Shown: positions 29,008 through 38,346, counted from the stretch's first letter. The stretch: 64,000 nucleotides of DNA from Beijerinckia mobilis (GCF_000745425.1 NZ_JQJH01000003.1:1-64000); one strand, 5' to 3'. Translations and numbers: made by a program. The notes: a model not told the origin generated them from the letters alone.

Positions 29008-30258
29008 TCACGACTTTCTTGGCACTGTAGCGAGAATCCTATCGCGCAGAATATTGAGATCCCTAGCATTATCCGGAAAGCCGGCCTCGATCCAGGCTTG
29101 CTCTAGTCTTTGCAGGGTCTGGCCAATGATCGGCCCGGGTTGGACCCCTAAAGCCAGGAGATCGGCACCGGAAAAAGGCAGTTTAGGCTGAGGCATGCTG
29201 TTCAAGCAGGCATGCGCCAATTGCCAGCCAGCGGCATTCTCATCCGAAGTTTGCGCACATTGCAGCAGGAAGGCATCGCCCAGTGCTATGCTCCGGTGAC
29301 GCAGGAGCAGAGCCTTGATCGCCGCTTCGTTGGGCGCGCCCTCGCCGTGCAATTGTTCCATGAGGCGCATCGCCTGATCAAGGCGTGTGGTTTCTGCATT
29401 GGAAAGAGCGAGCCGCCCGCGTAGAGGAACGACATTTTCCCGAATTTCGGTAAAAAGCGCGGCAAGCCGCAGGATTGGGTCCTGCGTTTCTGTGAGTCCA
29501 ATGGCGATGAAACGGGCAAGCCGTCCCGTATGGGGCACGAGCGGCAGAAGTGGAGCAAAAAGACCAGCTTCCGCGATTTCAGGGATGATTTCGCCGCTTC
29601 GCCGGGCCGAGAGCAATTTCAGTAATTCGACGTGGACACGCTCGGCCGACAGGCGCCGCAGACCCTCCTTTTCCCGGATCGCCGCGTGGAATCCTTCGCG
29701 ATCGAGGGAACCCTCCGCGAATTCGGCTGAAAATCGGAAGAACCTCAAAATGCGCAGATAATCTTCGACAATCCTTTGGCGCGCGTCACCAATGAAGCGG
29801 ACGCGGCCCGCCGCGAGATCGGCAAGCCCGTTCGTATAGTCATAAAGGCGGCCTTTTCGATCCATTGAAAGGGCGTTGATGGTGAAATCACGGCGATGCG
29901 CATCGAGTGCGAAGTCGCGACCGAAACTGACCAAGGCATGACGCCCGTCGGTCTCGACATCCTCGCGCAAGGTCGTGATTTCGAAAGGTTCCCCTTCGAT
30001 GATGACGGTGATGGTTCCGTGCTCGATGCCGGTTGGAACGCTCTTGAGACCAGCGGCCGTGGCGCGGGCCTGAACGGTTTCAGGTAGGGCCGTTGTGGCA
30101 AAATCATATTCATGAACGTGCCGGCCGGTCAGCGCATTGCGCAAGGCGCCGCCGACGAGACGCGTTTCTTCGCCATCGCCATCGAATATTGAGAAGATCC
30201 GGGTTACTTCCGCCCGTTCCAAAAGCGCGGAAGTCCTCGGTCTCAGGCTCGTCTGCAT
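29008..30258 (-). CDS. cca: CCA-adding enzyme / tRNA nucleotidyltransferase
   Basis: A protein of about 416 residues from the ATG at 30258. The class II nucleotidyltransferase core reads LVGGALRNALTGRHVHEYDFATTALPE (about 34-60). The usual catalytic DxD appears here as Glu-Tyr-Asp, so one acidic residue is a conservative change. RRDFTINALSMDRKG (about 121-135) and LRILRFFRFSAEF (about 168-180) are the nucleotide-selecting and neck segments. It should add or repair the CCA 3' end of tRNAs; poly(A) polymerase activity is the alternative in this family. The frame stays open upstream, but family alignment favours MQTSLRPRTSALLERAEV. The gene follows the DUF1285 gene by about 60 bp, a common pairing in alphaproteobacteria. 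Confidence 0.9.
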   Translation of the reverse strand: MQTSLRPRTSALLERAEVTRIFSIFDGDGEETRLVGGALRNALTGRHVHEYDFATTALPETVQARATAAGLKSVPTGIEHGTITVIIEGEPFEITTLREDVETDGRHALVSFGRDFALDAHRRDFTINALSMDRKGRLYDYTNGLADLAAGRVRFIGDARQRIVEDYLRILRFFRFSAEFAEGSLDREGFHAAIREKEGLRRLSAERVHVELLKLLSARRSGEIIPEIAEAGLFAPLLPLVPHTGRLARFIAIGLTETQDPILRLAALFTEIRENVVPLRGRLALSNAETTRLDQAMRLMEQLHGEGAPNEAAIKALLLRHRSIALGDAFLLQCAQTSDENAAGWQLAHACLNSMPQPKLPFSGADLLALGVQPGPIIGQTLQRLEQAWIEAGFPDNARDLNILRDRILATVPRKS

Positions 30259-30319
30259 GGCTTGCAGCGATAATGTGCGGGCGTTGAGAGAATGCCGATG
30301 AATAGGGTCATGAAGGCCA

Positions 30320-30928
30320 TCAAGGCTTTTCCTCCATCTCCTCGGCTTTCGCCATGGCGAAAAAGCAATCGCCGGAGCGGATGCCGAACCAGGACTGCCC
30401 ATGGCAGGGCTCGACCGTTGCAGCGTCGATCAGTTCGTAAAGCAAGGCTCTCGTCGCAAGCGCCCAAAGGTCTCCACGTACCCGGTGATAGGGTTTCAGG
30501 CCACCGTCCGGCAATGTCTCGAAGCGCAGGGGATGGGCGGCGTCCACCGGCACCCAATCATCGAAATTGGTGCGCAGGGAAATGCGGGTTTCGTCCTCAC
30601 CAGTCTCGCAACGCATCTCGACTGCCAGAAACGGCGCATCCTCGACTTCGATGCCGACGCATTCGACTGGCGTTACGAGGACATAGCGATCCTTGTCCCG
30701 GCGCAGCAAAGTGGAAAAGAGCCGCGCCAACGCAGGCCGTTCGATCGGCGTTCCCTGGTAGAACCAGCGCCCGTCGCGCGCGATACACATCGGAATGGCA
30801 CCGCAATAGGGCGGGTTCCAGAGATCGACAGGGGGCAGGGCCGCTTCGCGGTCGCTTGCCGCGGCTTCCCGCGCGAAGGTGGCGAGGCCAGATGCGACAG
30901 GCCCGAAGGAAGGTAGCTTATCATCCAT
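30320..30928 (-). CDS. DUF1285 family protein
   Basis: A 202-residue protein found across alphaproteobacteria and pseudomonads. Recognisable family segments are DLWNPPYCGAIPMCIARDGRWFYQGTPI (about 35-62), RLFSTLLRRDKDRYVLVTPVE (about 69-89) and FDDWVPVDAAHPLRFE (about 121-136). There is no signal peptide, membrane segment or known catalytic motif. Its biochemical role is not established. It lies head-to-head with moxR and just upstream of cca, an arrangement widespread in Hyphomicrobiales, so it probably shares a transcript with cca. Confidence 0.85.
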   Translation of the reverse strand: MDDKLPSFGPVASGLATFAREAAASDREAALPPVDLWNPPYCGAIPMCIARDGRWFYQGTPIERPALARLFSTLLRRDKDRYVLVTPVECVGIEVEDAPFLAVEMRCETGEDETRISLRTNFDDWVPVDAAHPLRFETLPDGGLKPYHRVRGDLWALATRALLYELIDAATVEPCHGQSWFGIRSGDCFFAMAKAEEMEEKP

Positions 30929-31436
30929 TGCTTGCGCATCTCATGATCGGATTGGGGAGACAATAAATCGAGGCCACAATCTCCACACCATTTTCGCATC
31001 TTATTCTCATGAAACAAGCCGAGGTCATTGCTGCGTTTTCATCGCATCACAGCGAAAGGGAGGCAGTTTTTTCAGAGATTTTAATGATTTATAAAACGGA
31101 GAGCTTTGCGCGCATCCGATACATCGCCTTATTGCCCCGAAGGAAATTCATGAAGGAGAATTCACGGAGCAGCAGCAGTGCGCACTTGCTTTTCCTCAGT
31201 GTCACGGGAAATATCGTGGACCAATGCCGATATCCTGATTTTTCAACAGGGCTTTAGCTTGGCAAGGGCGTATCGTTGCTCAGTTCCGGGCATGCCAAAC
31301 CATCGGTCCACGCCTGCGCTGCAAAGGCTTTCCAGTCGAGTTGGGCGTCGGAAGAGTTCGACGCTTTCCTCCATACGATTTCCTGATCTGTTCTTTGTCT
31401 CATTTTGCGAGGCAAAGGTTGGCGAAAGGCCAGTTG
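30929..31436. other. Divergent intergenic region, DUF1285 gene / moxR
   Basis: This 508-bp region must carry both promoters. I see no coding frame with family resemblance, no terminator and no clear operator. The middle (30990-31090) is A/T-rich. Confidence 0.45.
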
Positions 31437-32444
31437 ATGCCCCAAGTGCTTACGACATCGCTTGAAGATGCCATCATTCGCAGCGCCGAGGAGACGCTGG
31501 ACCGTATAGCGGCGGCTCGCAACGCCATTGAGGCGATCATTTTCGGGCAGCAGCGCGTGGTGGAAGAGGCGCTCGTGACCTTGTTCGCCGGTGGCCATGG
31601 CCTGCTTGTCGGTGTGCCGGGCCTTGCCAAGACCAAGCTCGTCGAAACGCTTGCCACCGTGCTCGGCCTCGATGCGCGCCGCGTCCAGTTTACGCCCGAT
31701 CTGATGCCGGCCGATATTCTCGGCTCGGAAGTGCTCGAGGAAAATGCCGAAGGCAAGCGCATCTTCCGCTTCATCAAGGGGCCGGTCTTTACGCAATTGC
31801 TGATGGCTGATGAGATCAACCGGGCGAGTCCTCGGACGCAATCCGCGCTCTTGCAGGCGATGCAGGAATATCATGTGTCGGTCGCGGGCGAGCGGCATGA
31901 TCTGCCGCAGCCGTTCCATGTTCTGGCGACCCAGAACCCGCTCGAACAGGAAGGGACCTATCCTCTGCCAGAAGCGCAGCTCGACCGCTTCTTGATGCAG
32001 ATCGATGTCGCTTATCCGGATCGCGCCGCTGAACGCCGCATCCTGATCGAAACCACGGGGGAAACCCCGACGGTCGCAAAAGCCGCCATGAGCGTTGATG
32101 ATCTGATGGCGACCCAACGTCTTGTCCGCCGCCTGCCGGTCGGCGATTCCGTTGTCGAGGCGATCCTCGATCTCGTGCGCTCGGCACGTCCCGGTGAGGG
32201 AGAGGGTGATCCGAAGGTGACGAAACATATCGCATGGGGGCCGGGGCCACGCGCCGCCCAATCCCTCATGCTCGCCTGCCGGGCGCGCGCGCTGGTGACG
32301 GGCAGGCTGTCGCCCTCCATCGAGGATGTGAAGGTGCTGGCGCTGCCGATCCTCAAACATCGCATGGCTTTGACCTTTACCGCGCGGGCAGAGGGGCTTG
32401 GCATCGATGATGTGATCGGCCAGCTCGTCGGTCTTCTCCCGTAA
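31437..32444 (+). CDS. moxR: MoxR-family AAA+ ATPase
   Basis: A 335-residue chaperone-type ATPase. Walker A is GVPGLAKT (about 59-66), Walker B with sensor residues is LLMADEINRASPRTQSALLQAM (about 120-141), and ATQNPLEQEGTYPLPEAQLDRFLM (about 162-185) holds sensor 1 and the arginine-finger region. MoxR proteins usually work with vWA-domain partners in metal insertion, stress response or maturation of periplasmic enzymes. The next two genes (DUF58 and BatA/DUF4159) are the standard partners. The frame extends upstream, but MPQVLTTSLEDAI follows GCGAAAGGCCAGTTG, a suitable ribosome site, and matches homologues. Confidence 0.92.
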   Translation: MPQVLTTSLEDAIIRSAEETLDRIAAARNAIEAIIFGQQRVVEEALVTLFAGGHGLLVGVPGLAKTKLVETLATVLGLDARRVQFTPDLMPADILGSEVLEENAEGKRIFRFIKGPVFTQLLMADEINRASPRTQSALLQAMQEYHVSVAGERHDLPQPFHVLATQNPLEQEGTYPLPEAQLDRFLMQIDVAYPDRAAERRILIETTGETPTVAKAAMSVDDLMATQRLVRRLPVGDSVVEAILDLVRSARPGEGEGDPKVTKHIAWGPGPRAAQSLMLACRARALVTGRLSPSIEDVKVLALPILKHRMALTFTARAEGLGIDDVIGQLVGLLP

Positions 32445-32462
32445 AGCGGGGAGCCGCGCATC

Positions 32463-33389
32463 GTGCCCGATATCTCGCTTATCGATCCAGGGCAGCATGG
32501 CCTCGATTCGGCGCGGCAGGATGAGGCGCTGAAGCTTGCCGCGCGCATTCCGGCGCTGATCGTCATGGCGCATGAGATCGCCGCCAGTGTCATGCATGGT
32601 GTCCATGGCCGCCGCCGGCCAGGCACAGGGGAGAGCTTCTGGCAATTTCGCCCCTATTCATCCGGAGAATCTGCTTCCCGGATTGATTGGCGCCGCTCGG
32701 CGCGTGACCAGATGCTCTATGTGCGCGAGCGGGAATGGGAGGCAGCCCATACGATCCTCTTATGGGTCGATCGCAGCCCATCCATGCATTTCGTCTCGAG
32801 CCTTGCCCGGCAATCGAAGGTGGATCGGGCCCTTGTCCTTGGCCTCGCCGCTGCCGATCTTCTCGTCGCGAGTGGCGAGAGAATCGGTCTCATCGGCCTG
32901 ACACGGCCGCAGGCGACACGCCGGATCATCGAACGTCTGGCCGATGCCTGGATTAAGGAAGAGCGCACCCCGGGCTACCGAGCCGCCGAAATGCCTGAGG
33001 CCTTTCCCTTGCCGCGGGGCGCCCAGGCCCTGCTGATCGGCGATTTTCTTTGCGACCCAGAGGAACTTGGCACGGTGATAGACAGTCTTGCGGCACAGGG
33101 CGCGCGGGGCCATCTGCTGATGATTGCCGATCCCGTTGAGGAGACCTTTCCATTCAAGGGCCATCTCGAACTGGTCGATGTCGATTCCCCAGCGCGTTTC
33201 CGTGTCGGTCACGCGGAGCATTTCGCGCAGGATTATCAAACAAGGCTTGCCGCGCATCGTGAGGCGATCGCGCGGATCGCATCCAGAAGAGGCTGGAGCC
33301 TATTGCTCCATCGCACGGACCGGCCGGCTTCGGAAGCCTTGCTGGCCTTGCGCATGCGTCTTGAAGCAGGAACTATGATGCGGATCTAG
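32463..33389 (+). CDS. DUF58 family protein (MoxR partner)
   Basis: A 308-residue soluble protein starting at a GTG preceded by GGGGAG. The core DUF58 motif appears as ESFWQFRPYSSGESASRIDWRRSAR (about 57-81), followed by a degenerate vWA-like domain (TILLWVDRSPSMHF, about 97-110), where the DxSxS metal site is partly kept. It lies 18 bp after moxR, so co-translation is likely. Such proteins are thought to be substrates or adaptors of MoxR ATPases. No membrane segment is present, unlike the longer DUF58 proteins. Confidence 0.88.
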   Translation: MPDISLIDPGQHGLDSARQDEALKLAARIPALIVMAHEIAASVMHGVHGRRRPGTGESFWQFRPYSSGESASRIDWRRSARDQMLYVREREWEAAHTILLWVDRSPSMHFVSSLARQSKVDRALVLGLAAADLLVASGERIGLIGLTRPQATRRIIERLADAWIKEERTPGYRAAEMPEAFPLPRGAQALLIGDFLCDPEELGTVIDSLAAQGARGHLLMIADPVEETFPFKGHLELVDVDSPARFRVGHAEHFAQDYQTRLAAHREAIARIASRRGWSLLLHRTDRPASEALLALRMRLEAGTMMRI

Positions 33390-33505
33390 AGGTCTAGCCG
33401 GGGATTTTGATCTGGAGCCTCGGTCTTTCGAGACTGGATGGTTGGAGCCTTGATGATTCGAGGGAAGCGGTTCGAAGCCATCCGACAGGCTTCAAGGGAG
33501 TTTTG

Positions 33506-36394
33506 ATGTTCGGCTTGCCGCTCGCTTTTACACTTCCCGCCGTGACTGTGGCGCTTGCCGGGCTGCCCCTCTTGTATTTTCTCTTGCGCGCGACGCCGCC
33601 CCGGCCACGGCAGATCCCATTTCCGCCGCTGCGGCTCATTCTCGGGTTGCGGCCGCAGGAAGAGACACCGAATCATACGCCCTGGTGGCTTTTGGCGCTG
33701 AGAATGGCGATTGCGGCCCTGCTCATTCTGGCGATGGCTGGTCCCATATGGAACCCTTTGCCGGGGCTTGCCGCTTCGCCGGGCTCGCTGCTGATCGTGA
33801 TCGATGATGGTTGGCCTGCCGCTCCGAACTGGGATGCGCGCATGAGCGCGGCCATGCAGCATATTGATGCCTGGCGCGAGGAAGGACGTCCCGTGGCGCT
33901 CGCCTCGATTTCCGAAGGAAGCCGTGAGATCGAGGCCATGGAAGCGGCGCGCGCCCTCGATCATCTGCGGGCGATCAAGCCGGTACCGTATCGGCCTGAT
34001 CATCTCAGCGTGTTGCGCTCCGTCGAGCAATTCGTGAGCAAGGAAAAACCCGCCGCGATCGTTTGGATCAGCGATGGGCTTGAAGAAGGCAATGCCCGCA
34101 CTTTCGCGGAAAAGCTTGCCGGCCTTGGACCGCAATTGATCGTGCTGCGCGAGTCCAAAGCCGTGCATGGTCTTGCCAATCCGAGGAATGCTCCTGGCGC
34201 CCTTGAGATCGACGTCCTGCGTTCTCGGGGAGAGGGTTTGAACGATGGTTTCGTTCGGGCGCGCGATGCCAAGGGAATGACGATCGCGGAGGCCGGTTTC
34301 CATTGGGATCAGGGTCCACGGACGCAGGCGCGTTTCGATCTGCCGATCGAATTGCGCAATGATATCGCGCGCCTCGAAATCGAACGGGAAGCTTCGGCAG
34401 GAGCCGTTTCCCTGCTTGACGAAAGCGTCAGGCGCCGGCGGGTTGGCGTGATCAGCGGCGAGACGGCGGATGTGTCGCAGCCATTGCTCGCACCGAATTA
34501 TTATCTCACGCGGGCGCTGGCGCCTTTTGCCGATGTTCGTGAAGTGCGGCCTGGGACGCCCGATCCGATCGGGACTTTGCTAAACGAACAAGTCAATGTG
34601 CTTGTCCTTGCCGATATAGGCTCGATGTCGAGCGCGGCGCATGAGCAACTAGTCCAGTTCGTCGAACAGGGCGGCATTCTGGTGCGTTTTGCCGGTGTGC
34701 GTCTCTCCGGAGCCCAGGATGATCTTGTGCCGGTCAGATTACGGAGCGGCGGCAGGGTGCTTGGCGGCTCGCTCTCCTGGGATATACCGAAACATCTGGC
34801 TCCGTTCGATCAGCAAAGCCCGTTTTTCGGGCTGGCGATCCCTGAGGAGGTCACTATCTCGCGCCAGGTGCTGGCCGAGCCGGACGCGGGTTTGACGGCG
34901 AAAACCTGGGCACATTTGTCGGATGGAACACCTCTCGTCACGGCGGAGAAGCGCGGCAAGGGCATGATCATCCTGTTTCATGTTACGGCGGATACAACCT
35001 GGTCCAATCTCCCGCTGTCTGGCCTCTTCGTTGACATGCTGCGCAAGATCGTCGGCCTCTCCGCCGGAATGGAACCGCGCCAGGGCACAGCCTTAGCGGA
35101 CGGCGATGAGAACGCCTCGGTTCATCCTCTTGCGGGTGCCAATCATGGGCAGACATTGGCGCCGTGGCGCACGCTTGACGGATTTGGTGTGCTTGGTGCG
35201 CCGTCGCCCTTGGCGAAGCCCTTGCCTGTCCCCTTCACTGGTTCGCCGGATGCCGAGCATCCGCCGGGCTTTTATGGTCCGCCGGAGGCATTGTTTGCGG
35301 TGAATGCCCTTGCTTCCGGTGACAGTCTCACGGCCGTTGATCTTGAAGGCATTTCCTTGCGCGAGCAGATCCTGCAAGCGGCGCGTCCGGTGGATTTGCG
35401 CGCCTTTCTGATCTTTATCGTCTTCCTGCTATTCCTCGTCGATGCCGCGGCTTCGCTCTGGCTCGCGGGAGGATGGGCGCGGTTTTCCCGTCGCCTTGCG
35501 GTCGCTTTCCTCTCGATCCTTTGCGCTGGGGTGATTTTGCCTTCCGCCGGGCCGGCCCATGCGGCTGCCAAAGCCGAGCGTCAGACGGTGCAGGCGGCTG
35601 CTTTGCCACCCAATGGGGCGAGCAGGGATGATCTGCGCGGTATCAACCAGCGTGACCAGGAATCGGCACTGACGACCCGCCTGGCCTATGTCCGCAGCAA
35701 TGATCCGAAGGTCGATGCGGCAAGCCATGCCGGGCTCATCAGCCTTTCCCGCGCTCTCGCTTCCCGGACCTCCATGGTGCCCGGAGAGCCGATCGGGGTC
35801 GATCCCGCAAAGGATGAACTCGCCTTTTACCCCTTGCTCTATTGGCCAGTGGCCGCCAATGCGCCACAGCCACCTCCCGAGGTGGCAGGCAAACTTTCGG
35901 CCTTTATGAAGCAGGGCGGTACCATTCTGTTCGACACGCGCGATGCCTTCACGGCACGGCCGGGTGGTCCACCCACGCCGGAGGCTCTATGGCTGCGTCA
36001 TCTCCTCGAAGGGGTCGACGTGCCTCAGCTCGAACCGGTGCCGGCTGATCATGTCGTTACCAAAACCTTTTATCTGCTCGATTCTTTCGTTGGCCGCTAC
36101 GAAAACGGGACGACATGGATCGAGGCTTTGCCACCGCAGACGAACCAGGGCGACGCGCGGCCCGTTCGCTCGGGCGATGGTGTCTCGCCCATCATCATCA
36201 CGGGGAATGATCTCGCTGCCGGATGGGCTGCCGATGCCTATGGCGACAGCCTCTATGCGTTGATCCCGGGTGACCGCCGTCAGCATGAGATGGCGCTGCG
36301 GGGCGGTATCAATCTGGTGATGTACACGCTGACCGGCAATTACAAAGCCGATCAGGTCCATGTTCGCGACCTTTTGGAGCGCCTCGCGCATTAG
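33506..36394 (+). CDS. BatA/DUF4159 domain membrane protein
   Basis: About 962 residues from the ATG at 33506, which follows AAGGGAG. The N-terminus is a BatA-type domain with two membrane helices (AFTLPAVTVALAGLPLLYFLL near 6-26; LLALRMAIAALLILAMAGPIW near 56-76). A vWA-like periplasmic or cytoplasmic region follows (LLIVIDDGWPAAPNWDARM near 94). A central glutamine-amidotransferase-like part occurs around 320-520, then two more helices (about 630-650 and 658-675), and a DUF4159 domain (about 715-955; LAYVRSNDPKVDAASHAGL, GTILFDTRD). It is the third gene of the MoxR block and is probably involved in envelope assembly. A fourth membrane-protein gene often seen next in related genomes is missing here. 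Confidence 0.85.
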   Translation: MFGLPLAFTLPAVTVALAGLPLLYFLLRATPPRPRQIPFPPLRLILGLRPQEETPNHTPWWLLALRMAIAALLILAMAGPIWNPLPGLAASPGSLLIVIDDGWPAAPNWDARMSAAMQHIDAWREEGRPVALASISEGSREIEAMEAARALDHLRAIKPVPYRPDHLSVLRSVEQFVSKEKPAAIVWISDGLEEGNARTFAEKLAGLGPQLIVLRESKAVHGLANPRNAPGALEIDVLRSRGEGLNDGFVRARDAKGMTIAEAGFHWDQGPRTQARFDLPIELRNDIARLEIEREASAGAVSLLDESVRRRRVGVISGETADVSQPLLAPNYYLTRALAPFADVREVRPGTPDPIGTLLNEQVNVLVLADIGSMSSAAHEQLVQFVEQGGILVRFAGVRLSGAQDDLVPVRLRSGGRVLGGSLSWDIPKHLAPFDQQSPFFGLAIPEEVTISRQVLAEPDAGLTAKTWAHLSDGTPLVTAEKRGKGMIILFHVTADTTWSNLPLSGLFVDMLRKIVGLSAGMEPRQGTALADGDENASVHPLAGANHGQTLAPWRTLDGFGVLGAPSPLAKPLPVPFTGSPDAEHPPGFYGPPEALFAVNALASGDSLTAVDLEGISLREQILQAARPVDLRAFLIFIVFLLFLVDAAASLWLAGGWARFSRRLAVAFLSILCAGVILPSAGPAHAAAKAERQTVQAAALPPNGASRDDLRGINQRDQESALTTRLAYVRSNDPKVDAASHAGLISLSRALASRTSMVPGEPIGVDPAKDELAFYPLLYWPVAANAPQPPPEVAGKLSAFMKQGGTILFDTRDAFTARPGGPPTPEALWLRHLLEGVDVPQLEPVPADHVVTKTFYLLDSFVGRYENGTTWIEALPPQTNQGDARPVRSGDGVSPIIITGNDLAAGWAADAYGDSLYALIPGDRRQHEMALRGGINLVMYTLTGNYKADQVHVRDLLERLAH

Positions 36395-36505
36395 AGCATT
36401 TTTCGTTACGTTGAATCGCTCTGCGATTTCATGTGTTTGCAAAGATGACATGAATGCACGAGGGGCGCGTTTTTAGAGCGTGTTCGAATGTTTCCAAACT
36501 GCTCT
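36392..36505. repeat. Dispersed intergenic repeat, copy 4
   Basis: It begins TAGAGCATTTTTCGTTACGT right after the DUF4159 stop codon and ends with TAGAGCGTGTTCGAATGTTT followed by CCAAACTGCTCT. The right end is nearly identical to copy 1 at 339-370. Confidence 0.6.
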
Positions 36506-36535
36506 CATTGGGTGACATTCCGCGACGACAGACTA

Positions 36536-37438
36536 CTACAGCCGCGTTTTCGCGAGCAAGAGCGCCGAAACCCAGTCGATGAAAACCTGAAGCCGGCGCG
36601 AGAGGGGACGCCTGTGGGGATGGAGCAGGCTGATGGGCATGGGCGCTGCGGTCCGATCCGGCATGAATGTGGCGAGGCGTCCGGCTTTCAGATAATCCGC
36701 GACATCATAGAAGGGAATCTGGATCAGGCCGAGGCCCGCCAGACAACAGGCGATCAGGGCTTCCGCATCATCGACGGAAATTCGTGTCGGCGTTTGCACG
36801 CCGTGGCTTCGTCCGTTGTCTACCCATTCCCATTCTTCCGGCCGTCCACTCAAGGGTGAGAGATAGGTGATGATCTGATGCCGCGACAAATCATCGATTG
36901 TCTTCGGCGTGCCGTGACGATCGAGATAGGCTGGGGCCGCGCAATTGACGAGGGCGAGATTGCCGATCTTGCGGCTGATGAGGCTTGAATCGCTCAATGG
37001 TCCAACCCTGATGACGCAATCGATCCCGGCCTGAATCGGATCGACCAGACGGTCGGTGCTGCGCAATTCGAGGCTGATATCAGGATAGTCGGAGAAAAAG
37101 CCGGGTAGGGCAGGAGCTATGATGGAATGGCCAATGCGGCTTGGCACATTGATCCGCAACAAGCCGTGCGGCTTTGCGGAGGCGTCTCGAAACAGGCTTT
37201 CGGCTTCGTCATAATCGGCGAGGAGGCGTTGGCTGCGCTCGAAAAACGTCATACCGTCCTGTGTCGGAGACACTTGGCGCGTCGTTCGATGCAGTAGAGA
37301 CGCACCTACGCGGGCCTCCAGCGTCTGTACCGCCGTGGAGACAGATGAGCGTGGGAGGCCGAGCGTTTCGGCGGCTTTGGTAAAGCTCGCGCTTTCGACG
37401 ACACGCACGAAAATGCGCAGAAGATCGATCCGATCCAA
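36536..37438 (-). CDS. LysR-family transcriptional regulator
   Basis: About 300 residues when started at the TTG at 37438, which gives the canonical LDRIDLLRIFVRVVESASFTKAAETLGLPRSSVSTAVQTLE winged-helix start of the CrgA-like LysR group. A longer frame opening at 37567 would run into the divergent gene and cover the intergenic operator, so it is rejected. The C-terminal effector domain starts near RINVPSRIGHSIIAPALPGF (about 92). The regulator is divergent from a short-chain dehydrogenase gene, the typical LysR-target layout, and a T-N11-A palindrome lies 16 bp upstream of the chosen start. The effector is unknown. Confidence 0.87.
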   Translation of the reverse strand: MDRIDLLRIFVRVVESASFTKAAETLGLPRSSVSTAVQTLEARVGASLLHRTTRQVSPTQDGMTFFERSQRLLADYDEAESLFRDASAKPHGLLRINVPSRIGHSIIAPALPGFFSDYPDISLELRSTDRLVDPIQAGIDCVIRVGPLSDSSLISRKIGNLALVNCAAPAYLDRHGTPKTIDDLSRHQIITYLSPLSGRPEEWEWVDNGRSHGVQTPTRISVDDAEALIACCLAGLGLIQIPFYDVADYLKAGRLATFMPDRTAAPMPISLLHPHRRPLSRRLQVFIDWVSALLLAKTRL

Positions 37439-37453
37439 GAATGGCTCTATTGT

Positions 37454-37466
37454 TCGGATATTCCGA
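37454..37466. promoter_or_regulatory. Candidate LysR-type operator (T-N11-A palindrome)
   Basis: TCGGA, TAT, TCCGA form a perfect palindrome that matches the LysR T-N11-A consensus. It lies in the 134-bp divergent region between the LysR gene and the dehydrogenase. Confidence 0.5.
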
Positions 37467-37572
37467 CGAATGAATCCATATAAGCCTGCTTTATCCAGCA
37501 AGCCAAACAAATAATCTGCAGCCGGATTTTTGGGACGCATCGTCGGGTTGCGTGTGACGGGAGACAAGATTC

Positions 37573-38346
37573 ATGAGCGACCATAAGATCGAGGGAAAGA
37601 CCATTCTCATCGCCGGAGGAGCCAAGAATTTGGGTGGTCTGATTGCACGCGATCTCGCGCAGCACGGTGCCAAAGCGATTGCGATCCACTACAATAGTAC
37701 AGCCTCCGAAGCCGCCGCCCGGGAAACACTTGCCGCGATCGAAGCGGCGGGCGTCAAGGCTGTCGCATTCAAGACTGATCTGACGACAGCCGGCGCGATG
37801 GAACAATTGTTTGCGTCCGTGATCGCGGCGGTCGGCCGGCCCGACATTGCCATCAATACTGTCGGCAAGGTGCTGAAAAAGCCGATTATCGAGATTTCGG
37901 AAGCTGAATATGACGAAATGGCTGCCGTCAACGCCAAATCGGCTTTTTTCTTCCTGAAGGAAGCCGGTCGGCATCTCAATGACAATGGCGCGATCGTGAC
38001 TTTGGTGACATCGCTGCTCGGCGCCTTCACACCGTTCTATGCGGCTTATGCCGGCACCAAGGCACCCGTCGAACATTTTACCCGCGCGGCGGCGAAGGAA
38101 TTCGGTGATCGCGGTATTTCGGTGACGGCGGTCGGTCCCGGCCCGATGGATACACCTTTCTTCTATCCTGCCGAGGGGGCGGATGCGGTCGCCTATCACA
38201 AGACGGCGGCGGCCCTTTCGAAATTCTCGAAAACAGGTCTGACGGATATCGAGGATGTCGTGCCGTTCATTCGCTTTCTGGTTTCGGAAGGTTGGTGGAT
38301 CACCGGCCAGACGATCCTGATCAATGGTGGATATACAACGAAATGA
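37573..38346 (+). CDS. Short-chain dehydrogenase/reductase
   Basis: A 257-residue classical SDR. The cofactor loop is AGGAKNLGGLIAR (about 14-26). The structural motif that is usually NNAG reads INTVGK (about 94-99). The catalytic serine region is TLVTSLLGAF (about 138-147), with Tyr-x3-Lys in YAAYAGTKAPVEH (about 150-162), and GPGPMDTPFF follows. GGILAND-type C-terminal features end in ITGQTILINGGYTTK. It probably oxidises or reduces an alcohol/carbonyl with NAD(P)H; the substrate is unknown. GGGAGACAAGATTC precedes the ATG. It is likely controlled by the divergent LysR regulator. Confidence 0.9.
   Translation: MSDHKIEGKTILIAGGAKNLGGLIARDLAQHGAKAIAIHYNSTASEAAARETLAAIEAAGVKAVAFKTDLTTAGAMEQLFASVIAAVGRPDIAINTVGKVLKKPIIEISEAEYDEMAAVNAKSAFFFLKEAGRHLNDNGAIVTLVTSLLGAFTPFYAAYAGTKAPVEHFTRAAAKEFGDRGISVTAVGPGPMDTPFFYPAEGADAVAYHKTAAALSKFSKTGLTDIEDVVPFIRFLVSEGWWITGQTILINGGYTTK

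Noticed and set aside
31254-32645. 463-codon minus-strand frame opposite moxR
   Set aside because: It is an antisense shadow of a complete AAA+ ATPase gene, with no motif of its own.
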